A stretch of DNA of 42,991 nucleotides. Source: a virus. Below are positions 13,506-22,700 of the stretch, in pieces. A program made the translations under genes and the position numbers. Every line of letters starts with the position of its first letter. Position 1 is the first letter of the stretch. Location: positions 1 to 42,991 of the IMG/VR virus record IMGVR_UViG_3300020034_000037; one strand, 5' to 3'. The notes beneath the pieces were generated by a model. The model did no database searches. It was not told the DNA's origin and saw only the letters and a list, made by a program, of their open reading frames with translations.

Positions 13506-13973
13506 ATGAAGCGAGCGATTCTGGTCCTGCTGTTCTTGTTCCCCCTGCCCAGCTGCGGCTTCGACGAAGGAGGTGACGACGACGAGATGAGCGAGTGCGC
13601 CGACGGCGCGTGCGAGATGGACTACGGCGGAGAGCTGGCCGGTGCCGAACGCGATCAGGCGCCGGACCCAACAGCGGAACTGAGTCCCGACGAGCTGCCA
13701 ACGTTCGACTGGAAGCCGGACACCGCCGCCGTCTGTGGCACCCAGTGCACCAGTATTGGGGGTAACTGCTGCTTCGCAGGCACGGGCGGCAACGGCATCT
13801 GCTGTGGGGCCGGTGGAATGGCGGGGAGGGACGTCTGTCTACCCACGCAGTGGGGGCCCATGTGCTGTGCGTGCATCATCCCATCAGGGACCGGGTGCGG
13901 GGATCCGCACTACTGCGGCTTGCACTGCTCCTCCATCGACCCCGAAACCGGAGAGTGCATCGGCTACCACTAG
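13506..13973 (+). CDS. Cysteine-rich lipoprotein (candidate lysogenic conversion gene)
   Basis: 155 aa from ATG 13506, with GAGAGG 8 nt upstream; a TTG at 13500 is in frame. The N-terminus MKRAILVLLFLFPLPSCG is a lipoprotein signal with lipobox L-P-S-C, so the mature protein should be lipid-anchored at C17. An acidic linker leads to a C-terminal domain (about 75-155) with over a dozen cysteines (CGTQC, NCCF, ICCG, MCCAC, GLHCSS). Its stop overlaps that of the opposite-strand gene at 13970 (CTAG). It is separated from the operon by two hairpins. Candidate roles are surface modification or superinfection exclusion; neither is shown. Confidence 0.7.
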   Translation: MKRAILVLLFLFPLPSCGFDEGGDDDEMSECADGACEMDYGGELAGAERDQAPDPTAELSPDELPTFDWKPDTAAVCGTQCTSIGGNCCFAGTGGNGICCGAGGMAGRDVCLPTQWGPMCCACIIPSGTGCGDPHYCGLHCSSIDPETGECIGYH

Positions 13974-14287
13974 GGTCTCCACGTGTCCTGGATGGCGCGA
14001 ATCCCGTCGAGGGCCCTTTCGTGGTCCTTGCCAGACACCTCGACGGACCCTGAGCGGCCGGAGATGCATCGAGGCACGTAGTCGGCGTAGCAGGGTCTTC
14101 GGCAGCTCTGATTGACCTTGCTGTGCGGGTCGTCGGCCCGACCCTCTCGGCACAGCTTGTAACCGCACCAAACACGAGCCTGCTGATCGCAGGAGTCGCT
14201 CAACGTGAGCGGCTCCCTTTCTTCCGCCCGCCCCCACAGAAGCCACGCAAGAGCCCCCAGCAGCACCACCAGCACGAGCTTCTTCAT
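13970..14287 (-). CDS. Exported or anchored cysteine-rich protein
   Basis: 105 aa from ATG 14287, preceded by a strong GGGGAGGGG Shine-Dalgarno. Residues 1-18 (MKKLVLVVLLGALAWLLWG) are a signal or anchor segment. The rest has six cysteines (SDSC, VWCG, KLC, QSC, RPC, PRC), likely disulfide-bonded in the periplasm. Last gene of the leftward late operon, tail-to-tail with the lipoprotein gene. A spanin-like role is possible, but no family match is recognised. Confidence 0.6.
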   Translation of the reverse strand: MKKLVLVVLLGALAWLLWGRAEEREPLTLSDSCDQQARVWCGYKLCREGRADDPHSKVNQSCRRPCYADYVPRCISGRSGSVEVSGKDHERALDGIRAIQDTWRP

Positions 14288-14372
14288 CGAGTCCCCTCCC
14301 CCTTCGAGCGATCCATCCTGCGGTGGCGCACACGGGCGGCGCAAGGGCCCTCACGCTCGACGCCTCACGCGT

Positions 14373-14528
14373 CTAACGACGCAGGTTGTTCTTCAGCGCG
14401 ATTAGCTCGTCGATGATCCGGCCCAGCCGGGCGGCGTCGATCGGGCGCCCTTCGCGGATCTCGAGCTGGGCCTGGTGCAGCTCGTGGACCGCGTGGTCGA
14501 TGCGCTCCCGGGCTCGCCGGTCCCTCAT
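14373..14528 (-). CDS. Small helical protein
   Basis: 51 aa from ATG 14528, in ATGA overlap with the preceding gene. The sequence is two charged helices (ERIDHAVHELHQAQLEI...LGRIIDELIALKNNL). Unknown function. Confidence 0.5.
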   Translation of the reverse strand: MRDRRARERIDHAVHELHQAQLEIREGRPIDAARLGRIIDELIALKNNLRR

Positions 14529-14935
14529 CGGCCCCACGCGGCGGCCAGGATGGCCATGGCGACGACCACGGTACATCCGACGATCACCCAGGCGAGCCGG
14601 ATGGCAGCGCGCTCGACGGGGGCGCGGCGAGGGTCCGGTGACGCCCACCGGATCGGCTGCATGGGGAAGGGCGCCGGCTGGGGCGGCGGGACGGTCTCCG
14701 GTACCTCGTGGATCGGAATGGAATCGGCCGGCGCGGGCCGGGGTGGCAGGTAGCCCAGCGCCTCGGTGACCAGCTTTCGGTGAACGTCTGCTGGGATCCT
14801 CGTGGTCTTTCGGCTGTCGTCCCAGGTCTCGCTCCAGTCGAGCGGTGGGAGCTTCTCGGTCGCACGAGCCTGGTCCGGGTCGATCGGCTCGACCACCGGG
14901 GGAGGGGGCGGCAGCGGGGGCGGCCGACGAGCCAT
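14525..14935 (-). CDS. Proline-rich protein with a C-terminal membrane anchor
   Basis: 136 aa from ATG 14935. The first 20 residues are mostly proline. A hydrophilic middle (DWSETWDDSRKTTRIPADVHRKLVTEALGYLP) precedes a C-terminal helix (RLAWVIVGCTVVVAMAILAAAWG). A tail-anchored inner-membrane protein is likely. It belongs to a run of coiled-coil and membrane genes after the spike. Confidence 0.5.
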   Translation of the reverse strand: MARRPPPLPPPPPVVEPIDPDQARATEKLPPLDWSETWDDSRKTTRIPADVHRKLVTEALGYLPPRPAPADSIPIHEVPETVPPPQPAPFPMQPIRWASPDPRRAPVERAAIRLAWVIVGCTVVVAMAILAAAWGR

Positions 14936-14937
14936 CT

Positions 14938-15159
14938 CTACTTCCGCTGGCGATCGCGCAGCTGGCGGGCCTGCTCGGCGAGATCCTGAGCGGCACGGAG
15001 ACGGTTGGCCTCGGCGCTGATGGTGGCCAGCTCTCGGGCCGTGCGTTCCGCCTCCGCCTTCTGCTTGGCCGCCTCGGCCTTGTGCTTCTGCGCGCGCCAG
15101 GTGGACCATGCGCCGTACGCGGTCAGCACGCCCTCGATGATATGGGTCCAGTCCGTCAC
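14938..15159 (-). CDS. Small coiled-coil protein
   Basis: 73 aa from ATG 15159 (ATGA overlap with the upstream gene). Residues about 25-70 are Ala/Lys/Glu-rich coiled coil (HKAEAAKQKAEAERTARELATI). It could pair with the membrane coiled-coil protein at 15156. Unrecognised. Confidence 0.55.
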   Translation of the reverse strand: MTDWTHIIEGVLTAYGAWSTWRAQKHKAEAAKQKAEAERTARELATISAEANRLRAAQDLAEQARQLRDRQRK

Positions 15160-15650
15160 TTCGCTCCAGGGGTGGCTGCTGCGGCTGCAGCGGGTGTGGG
15201 CGGTAGCGGCTCCTGCACCTCGGGCGCGACCGGAGCCGGGCGCGGCGCCACTCGAGCGGAGCGCCGGCCGAGCAGCTTGTCGATCCGCCGGCGCTCGGTC
15301 TCCAGGTCCTTGCGGGCGGTGTCGAGGTCCTGGCGCAGCGCAACCACCTCGTCAGCGGTCGCCTCGAGCTTCTCTCGCGTGGCCTGGTAGCCGGCGCCTG
15401 CCTCGACCTTGGCCGTCTTGGCGAGCTTCGCGCCGTTCTCGCCGAGCTCGGTGGCTTCCTCGGCCGTGGTCTTCGCCTCGCAGCTGTCCACGCGGCTCCA
15501 GACGGCGGTCATCAGAGCCAGCGCGAGGCCCACAACCATGCCGTTGATCTTCTGCTTGGTGCCGGGGTCGATCCCGAGCGTGACGGGGGCGGTCCTCGAC
15601 CGCGCGGGCGGGGCTTCGGGTAGCGCGATGCTGGGATCGGTGTCGCTCAC
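15156..15650 (-). CDS. Membrane-anchored coiled-coil protein
   Basis: 164 aa from GTG 15650. A cytoplasmic N-terminal part is followed by one transmembrane segment (GMVVGLALALMTAVW, about 37-51), a coiled coil (GYQATREKLEATADEVVALRQDLDTARKDLETERRRI) and a proline/alanine tail. The topology resembles i-spanins (Rz-like), but identity is not provable here. It diverges from the HNH gene. Confidence 0.5.
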   Translation of the reverse strand: MSDTDPSIALPEAPPARSRTAPVTLGIDPGTKQKINGMVVGLALALMTAVWSRVDSCEAKTTAEEATELGENGAKLAKTAKVEAGAGYQATREKLEATADEVVALRQDLDTARKDLETERRRIDKLLGRRSARVAPRPAPVAPEVQEPLPPTPAAAAAATPGAK

Positions 15651-15687
15651 TTGTTAGACCTCATTGTGATGCTTAGTTTGCATTGAC
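15651..15687 (+). promoter_or_regulatory. Possible promoter of the HNH gene
   Basis: A locally AT-rich 37-bp gap between divergent genes. TTGTTA (15651) with 17-bp spacing to TAGTTT places the start near the HNH ATG at 15688, which lacks a Shine-Dalgarno. Weak boxes; offered as a possibility. Confidence 0.3.
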
Positions 15688-16140
15688 ATGCAGATCGACG
15701 ATCCACGACTTCCCGAGCGCTTCTGGGCGAAGGTGTCCCCATGTCCCATGACCGGATGCTGGCTGTGGGTCGGGGCGCTCCTTCGCTCGGGCGGATACGG
15801 CGCGGTGAGGTGGAATGGAGGCGCCGCCCGTGCGCACCGCGTTGCATACGAGGAGTTGGTGGGGCGAATCCCGGAAGAGCTTGAACTCGACCACCTGTGC
15901 CGCGTCCGCTGCTGCGTGAACCCGGAGCACCTCGAGCCGGTCACGCACGCGGTCAATCTCTTGCGCGGCGTCGGCACCGCGATCCAGATCAAGCGGAACA
16001 AAACGCACTGTCCGCGCGGCCACGAGTACAACGCCGACAACACGTACAACGCGCCCCACGGCGGCCGAAATTGCAGGACCTGCCTTCGGGAAAAGGAGGC
16101 GCGTCGGCGTGCTCACCGGGTCACCACCCGAAGCTCGTGA
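15688..16140 (+). CDS. HNH homing endonuclease
   Basis: 150 aa from ATG 15688. The HNH_3-type pattern is clear: FWAKVSP...GCWLWVGA, then YGAVRWNG...AHRVAYEELVG, ELDHLCRVRCCVNPEHLEPVT with catalytic DH and the NPxH motif, and a C-terminal HCPRGHEY...NCRTCLREK zinc segment. It is oriented against the surrounding late operon, and its 3' end overlaps the end of the spike gene by 20 nt, as expected for an invading mobile nuclease gene. Confidence 0.9.
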   Translation: MQIDDPRLPERFWAKVSPCPMTGCWLWVGALLRSGGYGAVRWNGGAARAHRVAYEELVGRIPEELELDHLCRVRCCVNPEHLEPVTHAVNLLRGVGTAIQIKRNKTHCPRGHEYNADNTYNAPHGGRNCRTCLREKEARRRAHRVTTRSS

Positions 16141-18694
16141 GTGCGTTGGGCGCCGCGTCAATCGTTTCCGCATTCGCGCCGACCCAGAGCCATGCGCGTA
16201 GGATGTTGCCTACCGGCGAAGTGCCGGCGCCCGCGCCGAGGCCCTTGAACGTGCCGTTGGTGACCACGCCGTTGAAGGTCCCGGTGATCGTCTCGTAGGG
16301 GGTGCGGCACCGGAAGCGCGAGGCGGTCCGGTTGTACGAGACGAGGATCGGCAGGACATGCCGCCGGTGGTCGAAGATGCCGTCGGTCGTCACGCCAGCG
16401 CAGTTGAGCCTGAGCAGGCCGGTCGAGCCGATGCCGATCCAGAGCGCGGTGCCGGTGCCTGATCCGATCGTGATGAACAGCCGGGTCGCGGCGGCAGAGA
16501 CCCACTGCGACCAGATGAGCCAGCTCACCGAGTTGGCATTCGGATCGTAGAGAGCCTGATTGCTGAGGGAGAGCCGCTGGATCGCCGCCTCGGTGAACCC
16601 AACGCCCTGCTCGACCCAACCGGTGATCGAGTTCTGGTAGGTCACAGCCACGCCGTTCGGATCGAGCGTGGCGGCTCCGACCACGGGCGCGAGGTTTCCG
16701 CTGGCGTCCTGCATCAGCCATCCCGCGGTGGGGGCAGGTAGCGCAGGAGACGCAGTGGTGAAGTCCGCTGACGAGTCGGCGATGATGCCGGTTCCCCAGT
16801 TGCCCGCCTCGCGCGTGTAGACGGTGCGGCCCTTGATGGACCCGGTGAGGCGCCGCGCGGTGGAGCCGTCCGGCGCGGAGAACGGCGGATCGGAGTCGGC
16901 GATGTAGATGTAGTCTCCGATCGCCCCAGCCCCCTGCCCGCCTCCGATCTGGATGATCGGCGCGTTGGTTTGGCCCTCGAGGTCGGCGCCGTCGCCGGTG
17001 TTGCCGACGACGTAGGGGACCCTCGGGAAGCTGCCGAAGCCGAAGGCGCCGCCGAACTTCAGCTTGCCACCGGTCGTGCCGCGGACGTGGTTGTACGTCA
17101 CCTTCAGGCCGTCCATTCCGAACGTCGAGCTGCAGAGGAACCCGTTCTGCATCGTCCCGGCGCCGAGGTTCAGCACCATGTTGTGGCTTATGTCCACGTT
17201 GTCGGAGCGGCTGGTGTTCGCGTTGACCATGACGCTCTGCTGGACGTCGCCGGTCGCATGGCGGTGAGTGATCTGGTTCCCGAGGATCGACAGGTGGGGA
17301 ACGTTCTCGAAGGTGAGCGCGGTCGTGACGCCGTTCTGCTCCACCTTGTTGTTGGCAAATATGACCTCGCTCGGGTTCGAGCCGCCGGTTGCTGCGATGA
17401 GGACGCACTCGTTGTCCGTGTCAGACACGGGCCTCGTGATGGTGTTCCCGGTGAACACGAGCTTGTTGAACGTCGAGCGGAAGCTGACGGCCGGCTGGTT
17501 GTGGTTGCTCGGCGGCTCGATGATGTTGTCCACGAAGACGAGGTTGCTGCAGTCGAGCGCATCGACGCAGCCAGCCACCCGGTTGCGGGCGAAGATGAAC
17601 GAGCTGTTCGGGTGGGTGTTGTTGAGCCCGGTGAGCGTGACCGCGATCGTCCCTTCCACCGACTCGATGATGTTGTCCACGATCATCGAGCGACGCGGCG
17701 AGGTGTTCTCCGGGTTCGATCCGCCGGTCGGCTCGTGGTCGATCGCCTGGTCTCCGGTGTTCCTGAACCGACAGTTTGCAACGATGTAGTCGTCCACGTT
17801 GCGCTGCAGGCCGATGCCACTGCGGTTGCAGAAGTTGAAGTCGCAGTGCGCGATGAGCACGTTGGTGACGCCGCCGATGACGTCGGTCCCGGTCGCGTAG
17901 AATCGCCAGGTGACGGTGCCGTCCACGATCGCCGACCCGGTTCCGGTCGGGGCGACTGCGCCTGTCGTACCGCCCACGATGGCCTCGTAGACGTTGCCGG
18001 CGTTGGTCCGGTAGCCACCGGTGCCGACCACGTTCCCGGTGGTCCATGCCACGGGATGTCCCAAGGGCGCACCCACCATCTGGATGGCGTCGCCGGGGCT
18101 GTTGTAGAACCAGCAGTTGGTGAAGGTGACGCCGTCCACGCGGCCGAGGTCGGTGCTGTTGCCGCCGAGCCGGACGTTGTGGGTCTGCTCCTCGATGTTG
18201 GTGAGGTTGTCGACGTTGCCGTCGAAGGCCATGTCTCGGAAGCTGATGCGCGAGCAGTTGCCGTGGATGTAGATGCCGTACCAGGCTCCGTCGCCGCCGT
18301 CGCCGGTCATCTTGATGACGCTGCCCGGCCCCTCGCCGACGATCTCGAAGTCCACCACGTCGTGCAGGACGATCGCTCCGAGGTCCACCGCGCGCGGGGT
18401 GAGGTAGATGCCCTTCGGGATGAAGATGCCCTTCAACCCGTTGGCCAGCGCGAAGGTGATCGCCGCGTTGATGGCGGTGAGGTCGGCCGGCGTGGCGTCG
18501 TCGCCGACTGCCCCGAAGGCTGGGTCGCGGATGTTGGCGTGCGTACCAGCTCCGCCGCCTCCTGAGCCCGGAGGCCCCGGAGGGCCAACAGGGCCAGCCG
18601 GTCCAGCCGACCCGGCAGGGCCGAGCGCGCCCTGAGAGCCTGCCGGACCCTGTGGGCCCGGAGGGCCGGGCGGCCCCTTCCTGATGCGTCTCAT
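16121..18694 (-). CDS. Tail spike with collagen-like neck and beta-helix
   Basis: 857 aa. Residues 7-45 are thirteen Gly-X-Y triplets (GPPGPPGPQGPA...), a collagen-like stalk. Residues about 54-105 (IRDPAFGAVGDDATPADLTAINAAITFALANG) are a pectate-lyase_3-type cap, followed by a long right-handed beta-helix with many N-x-I and V-x-N turns to about 560. The C-terminal part (about 640-857) looks like a beta-sandwich, perhaps glycan binding. It probably binds or cuts surface polysaccharide as a trimer. It overlaps the upstream gene (18691-18694, ATGA). Confidence 0.85.
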   Translation of the reverse strand: MRRIRKGPPGPPGPQGPAGSQGALGPAGSAGPAGPVGPPGPPGSGGGGAGTHANIRDPAFGAVGDDATPADLTAINAAITFALANGLKGIFIPKGIYLTPRAVDLGAIVLHDVVDFEIVGEGPGSVIKMTGDGGDGAWYGIYIHGNCSRISFRDMAFDGNVDNLTNIEEQTHNVRLGGNSTDLGRVDGVTFTNCWFYNSPGDAIQMVGAPLGHPVAWTTGNVVGTGGYRTNAGNVYEAIVGGTTGAVAPTGTGSAIVDGTVTWRFYATGTDVIGGVTNVLIAHCDFNFCNRSGIGLQRNVDDYIVANCRFRNTGDQAIDHEPTGGSNPENTSPRRSMIVDNIIESVEGTIAVTLTGLNNTHPNSSFIFARNRVAGCVDALDCSNLVFVDNIIEPPSNHNQPAVSFRSTFNKLVFTGNTITRPVSDTDNECVLIAATGGSNPSEVIFANNKVEQNGVTTALTFENVPHLSILGNQITHRHATGDVQQSVMVNANTSRSDNVDISHNMVLNLGAGTMQNGFLCSSTFGMDGLKVTYNHVRGTTGGKLKFGGAFGFGSFPRVPYVVGNTGDGADLEGQTNAPIIQIGGGQGAGAIGDYIYIADSDPPFSAPDGSTARRLTGSIKGRTVYTREAGNWGTGIIADSSADFTTASPALPAPTAGWLMQDASGNLAPVVGAATLDPNGVAVTYQNSITGWVEQGVGFTEAAIQRLSLSNQALYDPNANSVSWLIWSQWVSAAATRLFITIGSGTGTALWIGIGSTGLLRLNCAGVTTDGIFDHRRHVLPILVSYNRTASRFRCRTPYETITGTFNGVVTNGTFKGLGAGAGTSPVGNILRAWLWVGANAETIDAAPNALTSFGW

Positions 18695-19407
18695 GCGGCT
18701 TTAACCTCGAGCGCGACCATCGCGGCCGCCTGACTGGGGGACCACGAACAGGTGCAGTTGGTCTGCCCGATCGCGTGCTCGGACTCGAGTCTCTGCGTGT
18801 TGGCGCTGGTGGATCGCTCGGTCAACCGGGTGAAATCCGAGTCCGAGGTCACCACGGTGGACGACGTCGCGACGAAGGCGAGCATACGGCTCGTGCTCGC
18901 GACGAGCGCGCTGTTCAGCGTCACGCCGAGGGTGAGCGCGGCGGCAACCTGCCCCGTCTTGCTCTGCCCAGTCGCTCCGCTGCCGTTCGTGCCGCTGGCG
19001 TCGGCTCCGCTGTACTGGATGACGCTCCAGATGAAACTTGTCTGGGTCACGCCGCCGAAGTCGAAGGTGATGGCGCCGGCGCTCGGAGTCGCGCCCTGCG
19101 CGCGGAAGACGGTGAGTTGTCGGTTGGCGTCGAGCGCAATCGTCGCCACCTGCACCCATGTCAGCCCGTTGCCGGTCGCCGTCGGCGCCACCAGCGAGAC
19201 GGCCGAGTAGGCGGCGATCGCGGCGTAGACCACCTGGTTAGCAACCGGCGTGATGGAGGCGGTCGCCACCGACGCCCCGTCCACGGTGGACTGGTTCTCG
19301 GTGAGCACCGTGGAGATCGGGCTGGGCAGGGACGGCCCATAGCCGACGTTTGCTCCGACGCGCGCGCCCGAGCGCGGGCCAACTCGAGGTCCGACGCGGA
19401 TGCTCAT
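18691..19407 (-). CDS. Structural protein upstream of the spike (tail/appendage)
   Basis: 238 aa from ATG 19407. A glycine/arginine repeat (RVGPRVGPRSGARVG) opens it, and the rest is a beta-sandwich-like sequence (GNGLTWVQVATIALDANRQLTVFRAQ..., SFIWSVIQYSGAD). Such sequences occur in phage virion appendages. It is coupled to both neighbours by ATGA overlaps, suggesting it works with the spike. Confidence 0.6.
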   Translation of the reverse strand: MSIRVGPRVGPRSGARVGANVGYGPSLPSPISTVLTENQSTVDGASVATASITPVANQVVYAAIAAYSAVSLVAPTATGNGLTWVQVATIALDANRQLTVFRAQGATPSAGAITFDFGGVTQTSFIWSVIQYSGADASGTNGSGATGQSKTGQVAAALTLGVTLNSALVASTSRMLAFVATSSTVVTSDSDFTRLTERSTSANTQRLESEHAIGQTNCTCSWSPSQAAAMVALEVKAA

Positions 19408-19784
19408 TCCCCGACGCGCCCCCAGACCTTGCCGTTTCCGGTGCCACCCGAGGTCACGAACTTCAGCCGCACCTCTTCGCTCGCAAGGTCGGCGAGGTGG
19501 AGCATGAACTTCGTCGCCGCGCCGCCGGGCACAGGCGACACGACGATCGCCGTCTCCTGCACCCAGTCGGCGTCCGTGGTCTCCACGATCCGCTCGCGCT
19601 TCGGCCTGTTGGTGGTCCAGACGGTGACCGCGGTGGTGAGCGTGCCGGTGAAGTCGCCGTGGAAGCTGACCTTGGAGCCGGCCCCGCACCGCAGCGGGAC
19701 CGAGTACTGCGTACCGGCCATGGCCAGCGGGGCAGTCGGGTTGGTCGCATCGGAGACGACGAGGACGGGGGTTGAGACGCGCAT
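19404..19784 (-). CDS. Small beta-rich virion-type protein
   Basis: 126 aa from ATG 19784. Beta-strand-rich sequence with alternating polar residues (TQYSVPLRCGAGSKVSFHGDFTGTLTTAVTVW). It lies between the large ejection protein and the appendage protein and is probably a minor structural component. No family recognised. Confidence 0.5.
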   Translation of the reverse strand: MRVSTPVLVVSDATNPTAPLAMAGTQYSVPLRCGAGSKVSFHGDFTGTLTTAVTVWTTNRPKRERIVETTDADWVQETAIVVSPVPGGAATKFMLHLADLASEEVRLKFVTSGGTGNGKVWGRVGE

Positions 19785-19788
19785 CGGA

Positions 19789-22700
19789 TCACCTCATGGC
19801 GCGGCGGATGGCGCCGAACTCGGATTGCTTGCTGGTCTGCATCTTCGGACCGCTAGCGGGCGGCTGAGCGGATTGCATGGCCACGGCGTCCTCGGCGCGG
19901 CGGCGCGCGAGGTACTCGGGGGCCATCGTGTTGTCGAGCGGCACGTCGAAGACGAGGCTGAGCCGGGTCATCATCGGGTACGGCATCGACTTCGGCGCCT
20001 CGGACACCTGCTCGACCAGCTCGTCCTGGATCTGCTGGAAGAAGCGCGGGAACACCTCGCGCAAGGCCAGCGCGGCGACGGGGCTCACCGCACCGATTGC
20101 CAGATCGTGCAGCACGGTCAACGGCTCGGTGGATGCGCGCACCGCGTCGGAGAACCGCTGGAGCTCGGCTGCGTTCGGCCGGTAGGGCACCGGCTTCACG
20201 GTCGGCGGGCGCGGGTCCTTGGGCACCTGCCCAGCCAGCCACCCGAGGCGGTGCACGATGGCGTCGGCGATCGCGCCGGCCAGCGCGGGCGGTGCCGGGA
20301 TGGACTCCAGAATCTGGCGGCGGACCTCCTCGGGGTTGCTGGACACGCGCTCCAGCTCCTCGGCGCGGTCGCGGAACAGCTTCAGCGGGTCCGGCTTGCC
20401 CTTCGGCGCCGGCTCGCCCGAGGGCTTGCGGGCTGGCTTCGCCTCGTCGATCGGGTCCCAGAGCGGGCGAGAGAGGACGCTGGACAGCGCGGCGGACGAC
20501 CGCGTGACCACCGGTGCCGCCTTGTCCGCGCCGCGGACCAGCACCCGCACGGCGGTGGCAGCGCCATCCTGCGCGCTGGCTCCGAGATGAGCGATCCTGG
20601 CCACCGAGCCGGGCAGGCGAATCCCCAGCTTGCCCAGCGCGCCGCTGGCCGCGCGGAACTTCAAATAGGCGCTGAGCAGCGGGCCAACCACAGGGATGTC
20701 CTCGCTGTTGGGCAGGCCAGCCGCGCCGGCCAGGAGGTCCGCGGCGGCCACCGCGTCGCCGGCGCCGCCGCGCTGGCGAACGCCGCCCGGCTCGCCCACC
20801 GCCGACTCGGCGTGGCGGGTCATGACGTCGGTGACGATCTCGTCCTGCTTGCCCACCGCCTCGTCCATGCCCTTCACCGCGTCGTCGAGGGCGGCGCCGG
20901 ACACGTCGTCGAGGTAGGGGCGCACGGCCTGGGCGAGGTCGTAGTGCGCCTGCTCGGCGGCGCGGACCGTCTGGAATCCGTCCTCGAAGTCGGTGGCGGC
21001 CCCGCGCAGGTTCTCCGCGTCCACCGTCTGCTTCGGCAGGATGGAGCGCACCTCGTCGGCCATCGGCGCGCTGTTGAGCGACGATTCGTCCACCGCGCGG
21101 AAGCGCACGAGCACGGGGCGGTCCGTCTCCGCTGCGGCCAAGAGGCGATGATTGCCGTCCGCCACGCCGAGGGCCCCGGACGGGCCCATGTCGATCTCGA
21201 TGGGGGGCATATCCGCGCCCTCGTCCCACCCCTGCTTGATCGATCCGATGCGCTCGGCCCGGGTCTCTGCGGACGGAACGAGGCCGCCCAAGCTGCTGTC
21301 CGCCAGCTCGCTCGGCCGCACGACGTATCCGACCGCTCGATGGTCCTCGGACGAGAGCTGGCGGAACGTGGGAACGCCCTGCTTAATGGATGCGCCCTCG
21401 TCGAAGAGCTTCAGCCCCTGGTTCTCGATCGACGGGTCGAACCCGGGCGCCGCGAGGGCGTCCTCTGCCACCGCGGGCGCGCGCGCCGCCGGCTCGGCCG
21501 GCCCGGTGAACCCGGCCGCCTTCAGGTCATCGAGGTTCTCGGCCTGGAACGCCTTCGCTCCGGCCTGCTTCTCGGCCCAGTCGCTCACCTTCGGGGCCGC
21601 CTTGGCCGCACGGTCGCGCATGAACCGCAGATCCGCAGCCGCGCCGGGGTTGGCCGCCATGATCTCGTCGGCCTGCCGCACGAGGTCGTCGGTGGCGCTG
21701 GCCATCTCGGCCGCGTGGTTGAGGACGCCGCCCTTGGCCGCCTCGACGGCGCGCGCGCTGCGCAGCTTGGCGGGGATCAGCTCCTCGACGAGGTACCCGG
21801 CATCGGGCCGCTTGGAGGCGACCAGCGCATCGGCCAGCCCGGTGCGGATCTTGGCGTCGGCCGTGACCCCGGCCGCCTCCAGCTTGCTCCCCGCCACCGC
21901 CTCGCGGCTCTCCGCCGCCTTGCGCCAGCCGGAGGTGTACGTCTCCGAGAGCTGTATGCGGCCGTCCATGACCAGCCTGGCGCGCTCCAGCTTGGCCTGC
22001 TCGACGGCGAGGGCGTCGCCCACCTTCGACACCTTCGCCTTGGCGACTGCCGCCTTGGCCTCGGCCTTGGCCAACTCGGCCTGGAGCCGCGTGTCGGCGA
22101 TCTTCAGGCGCGCCCCGGCGCCCACCTCGGCCAGGTCCTTCTTTCCGCCCAGGCGGTACTCTTCCAGCTTCAGTTTCTGCTCGGCGGAGAACGCGGTCTG
22201 CTCCTGAGCCGTCGCTCCGCGCGCCTCCACCAGCTCCAGCTTGCCCCTCTGCTTCAGCTCCTCCAGCCCGGCTCGGTTGAGATGCCGCTCCTGCTCGATC
22301 CGCAGACGGTCGGCCAGCCGCTGCTCGCGCTGCGCCTCCTTGATGGCGATCTTGTGCTCGGCCTGGAGGGTCGTCAGCTCCTTCGAGCTCGACGCCATGC
22401 TGTCCAGCTTCCCGCGGGCAGCGGAGGCCCCGCGGCTGAACAGCGTGGCTCCTGCGCCCGTCAGACCGCCCCAGAGCGCGCCCTGGCCGGCCCCGGCCAG
22501 GAACGTCTCCGCGCTCAGCTCCTTGTCCTGTAGGACGCTCTCGCTCAGCACGTGGCCGGCCCCGTAGAGCGCGCCCTCGACGGCGTAACCAGCCCCCGCG
22601 GCGGCGGCGCCCTCGATCAGCCCGCCCGCGCGACCCGCCTTGACGACGAGGTCCCCGGCCCTGCTAGCCAGCCCGGCTGGCGAGAGCCGCGCCGCGGTCC

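Noticed and set aside
16121-19407. Diversity-generating retroelement acting on the spike or appendage
   Set aside because: No reverse transcriptase gene and no template/variable repeat pair were seen.
18775-22533. Rightward 1252-aa open frame
   Set aside because: Antisense to the large ejection protein and its neighbours; composition (His/Arg/Leu/Gly) is typical of a GC-rich shadow frame.
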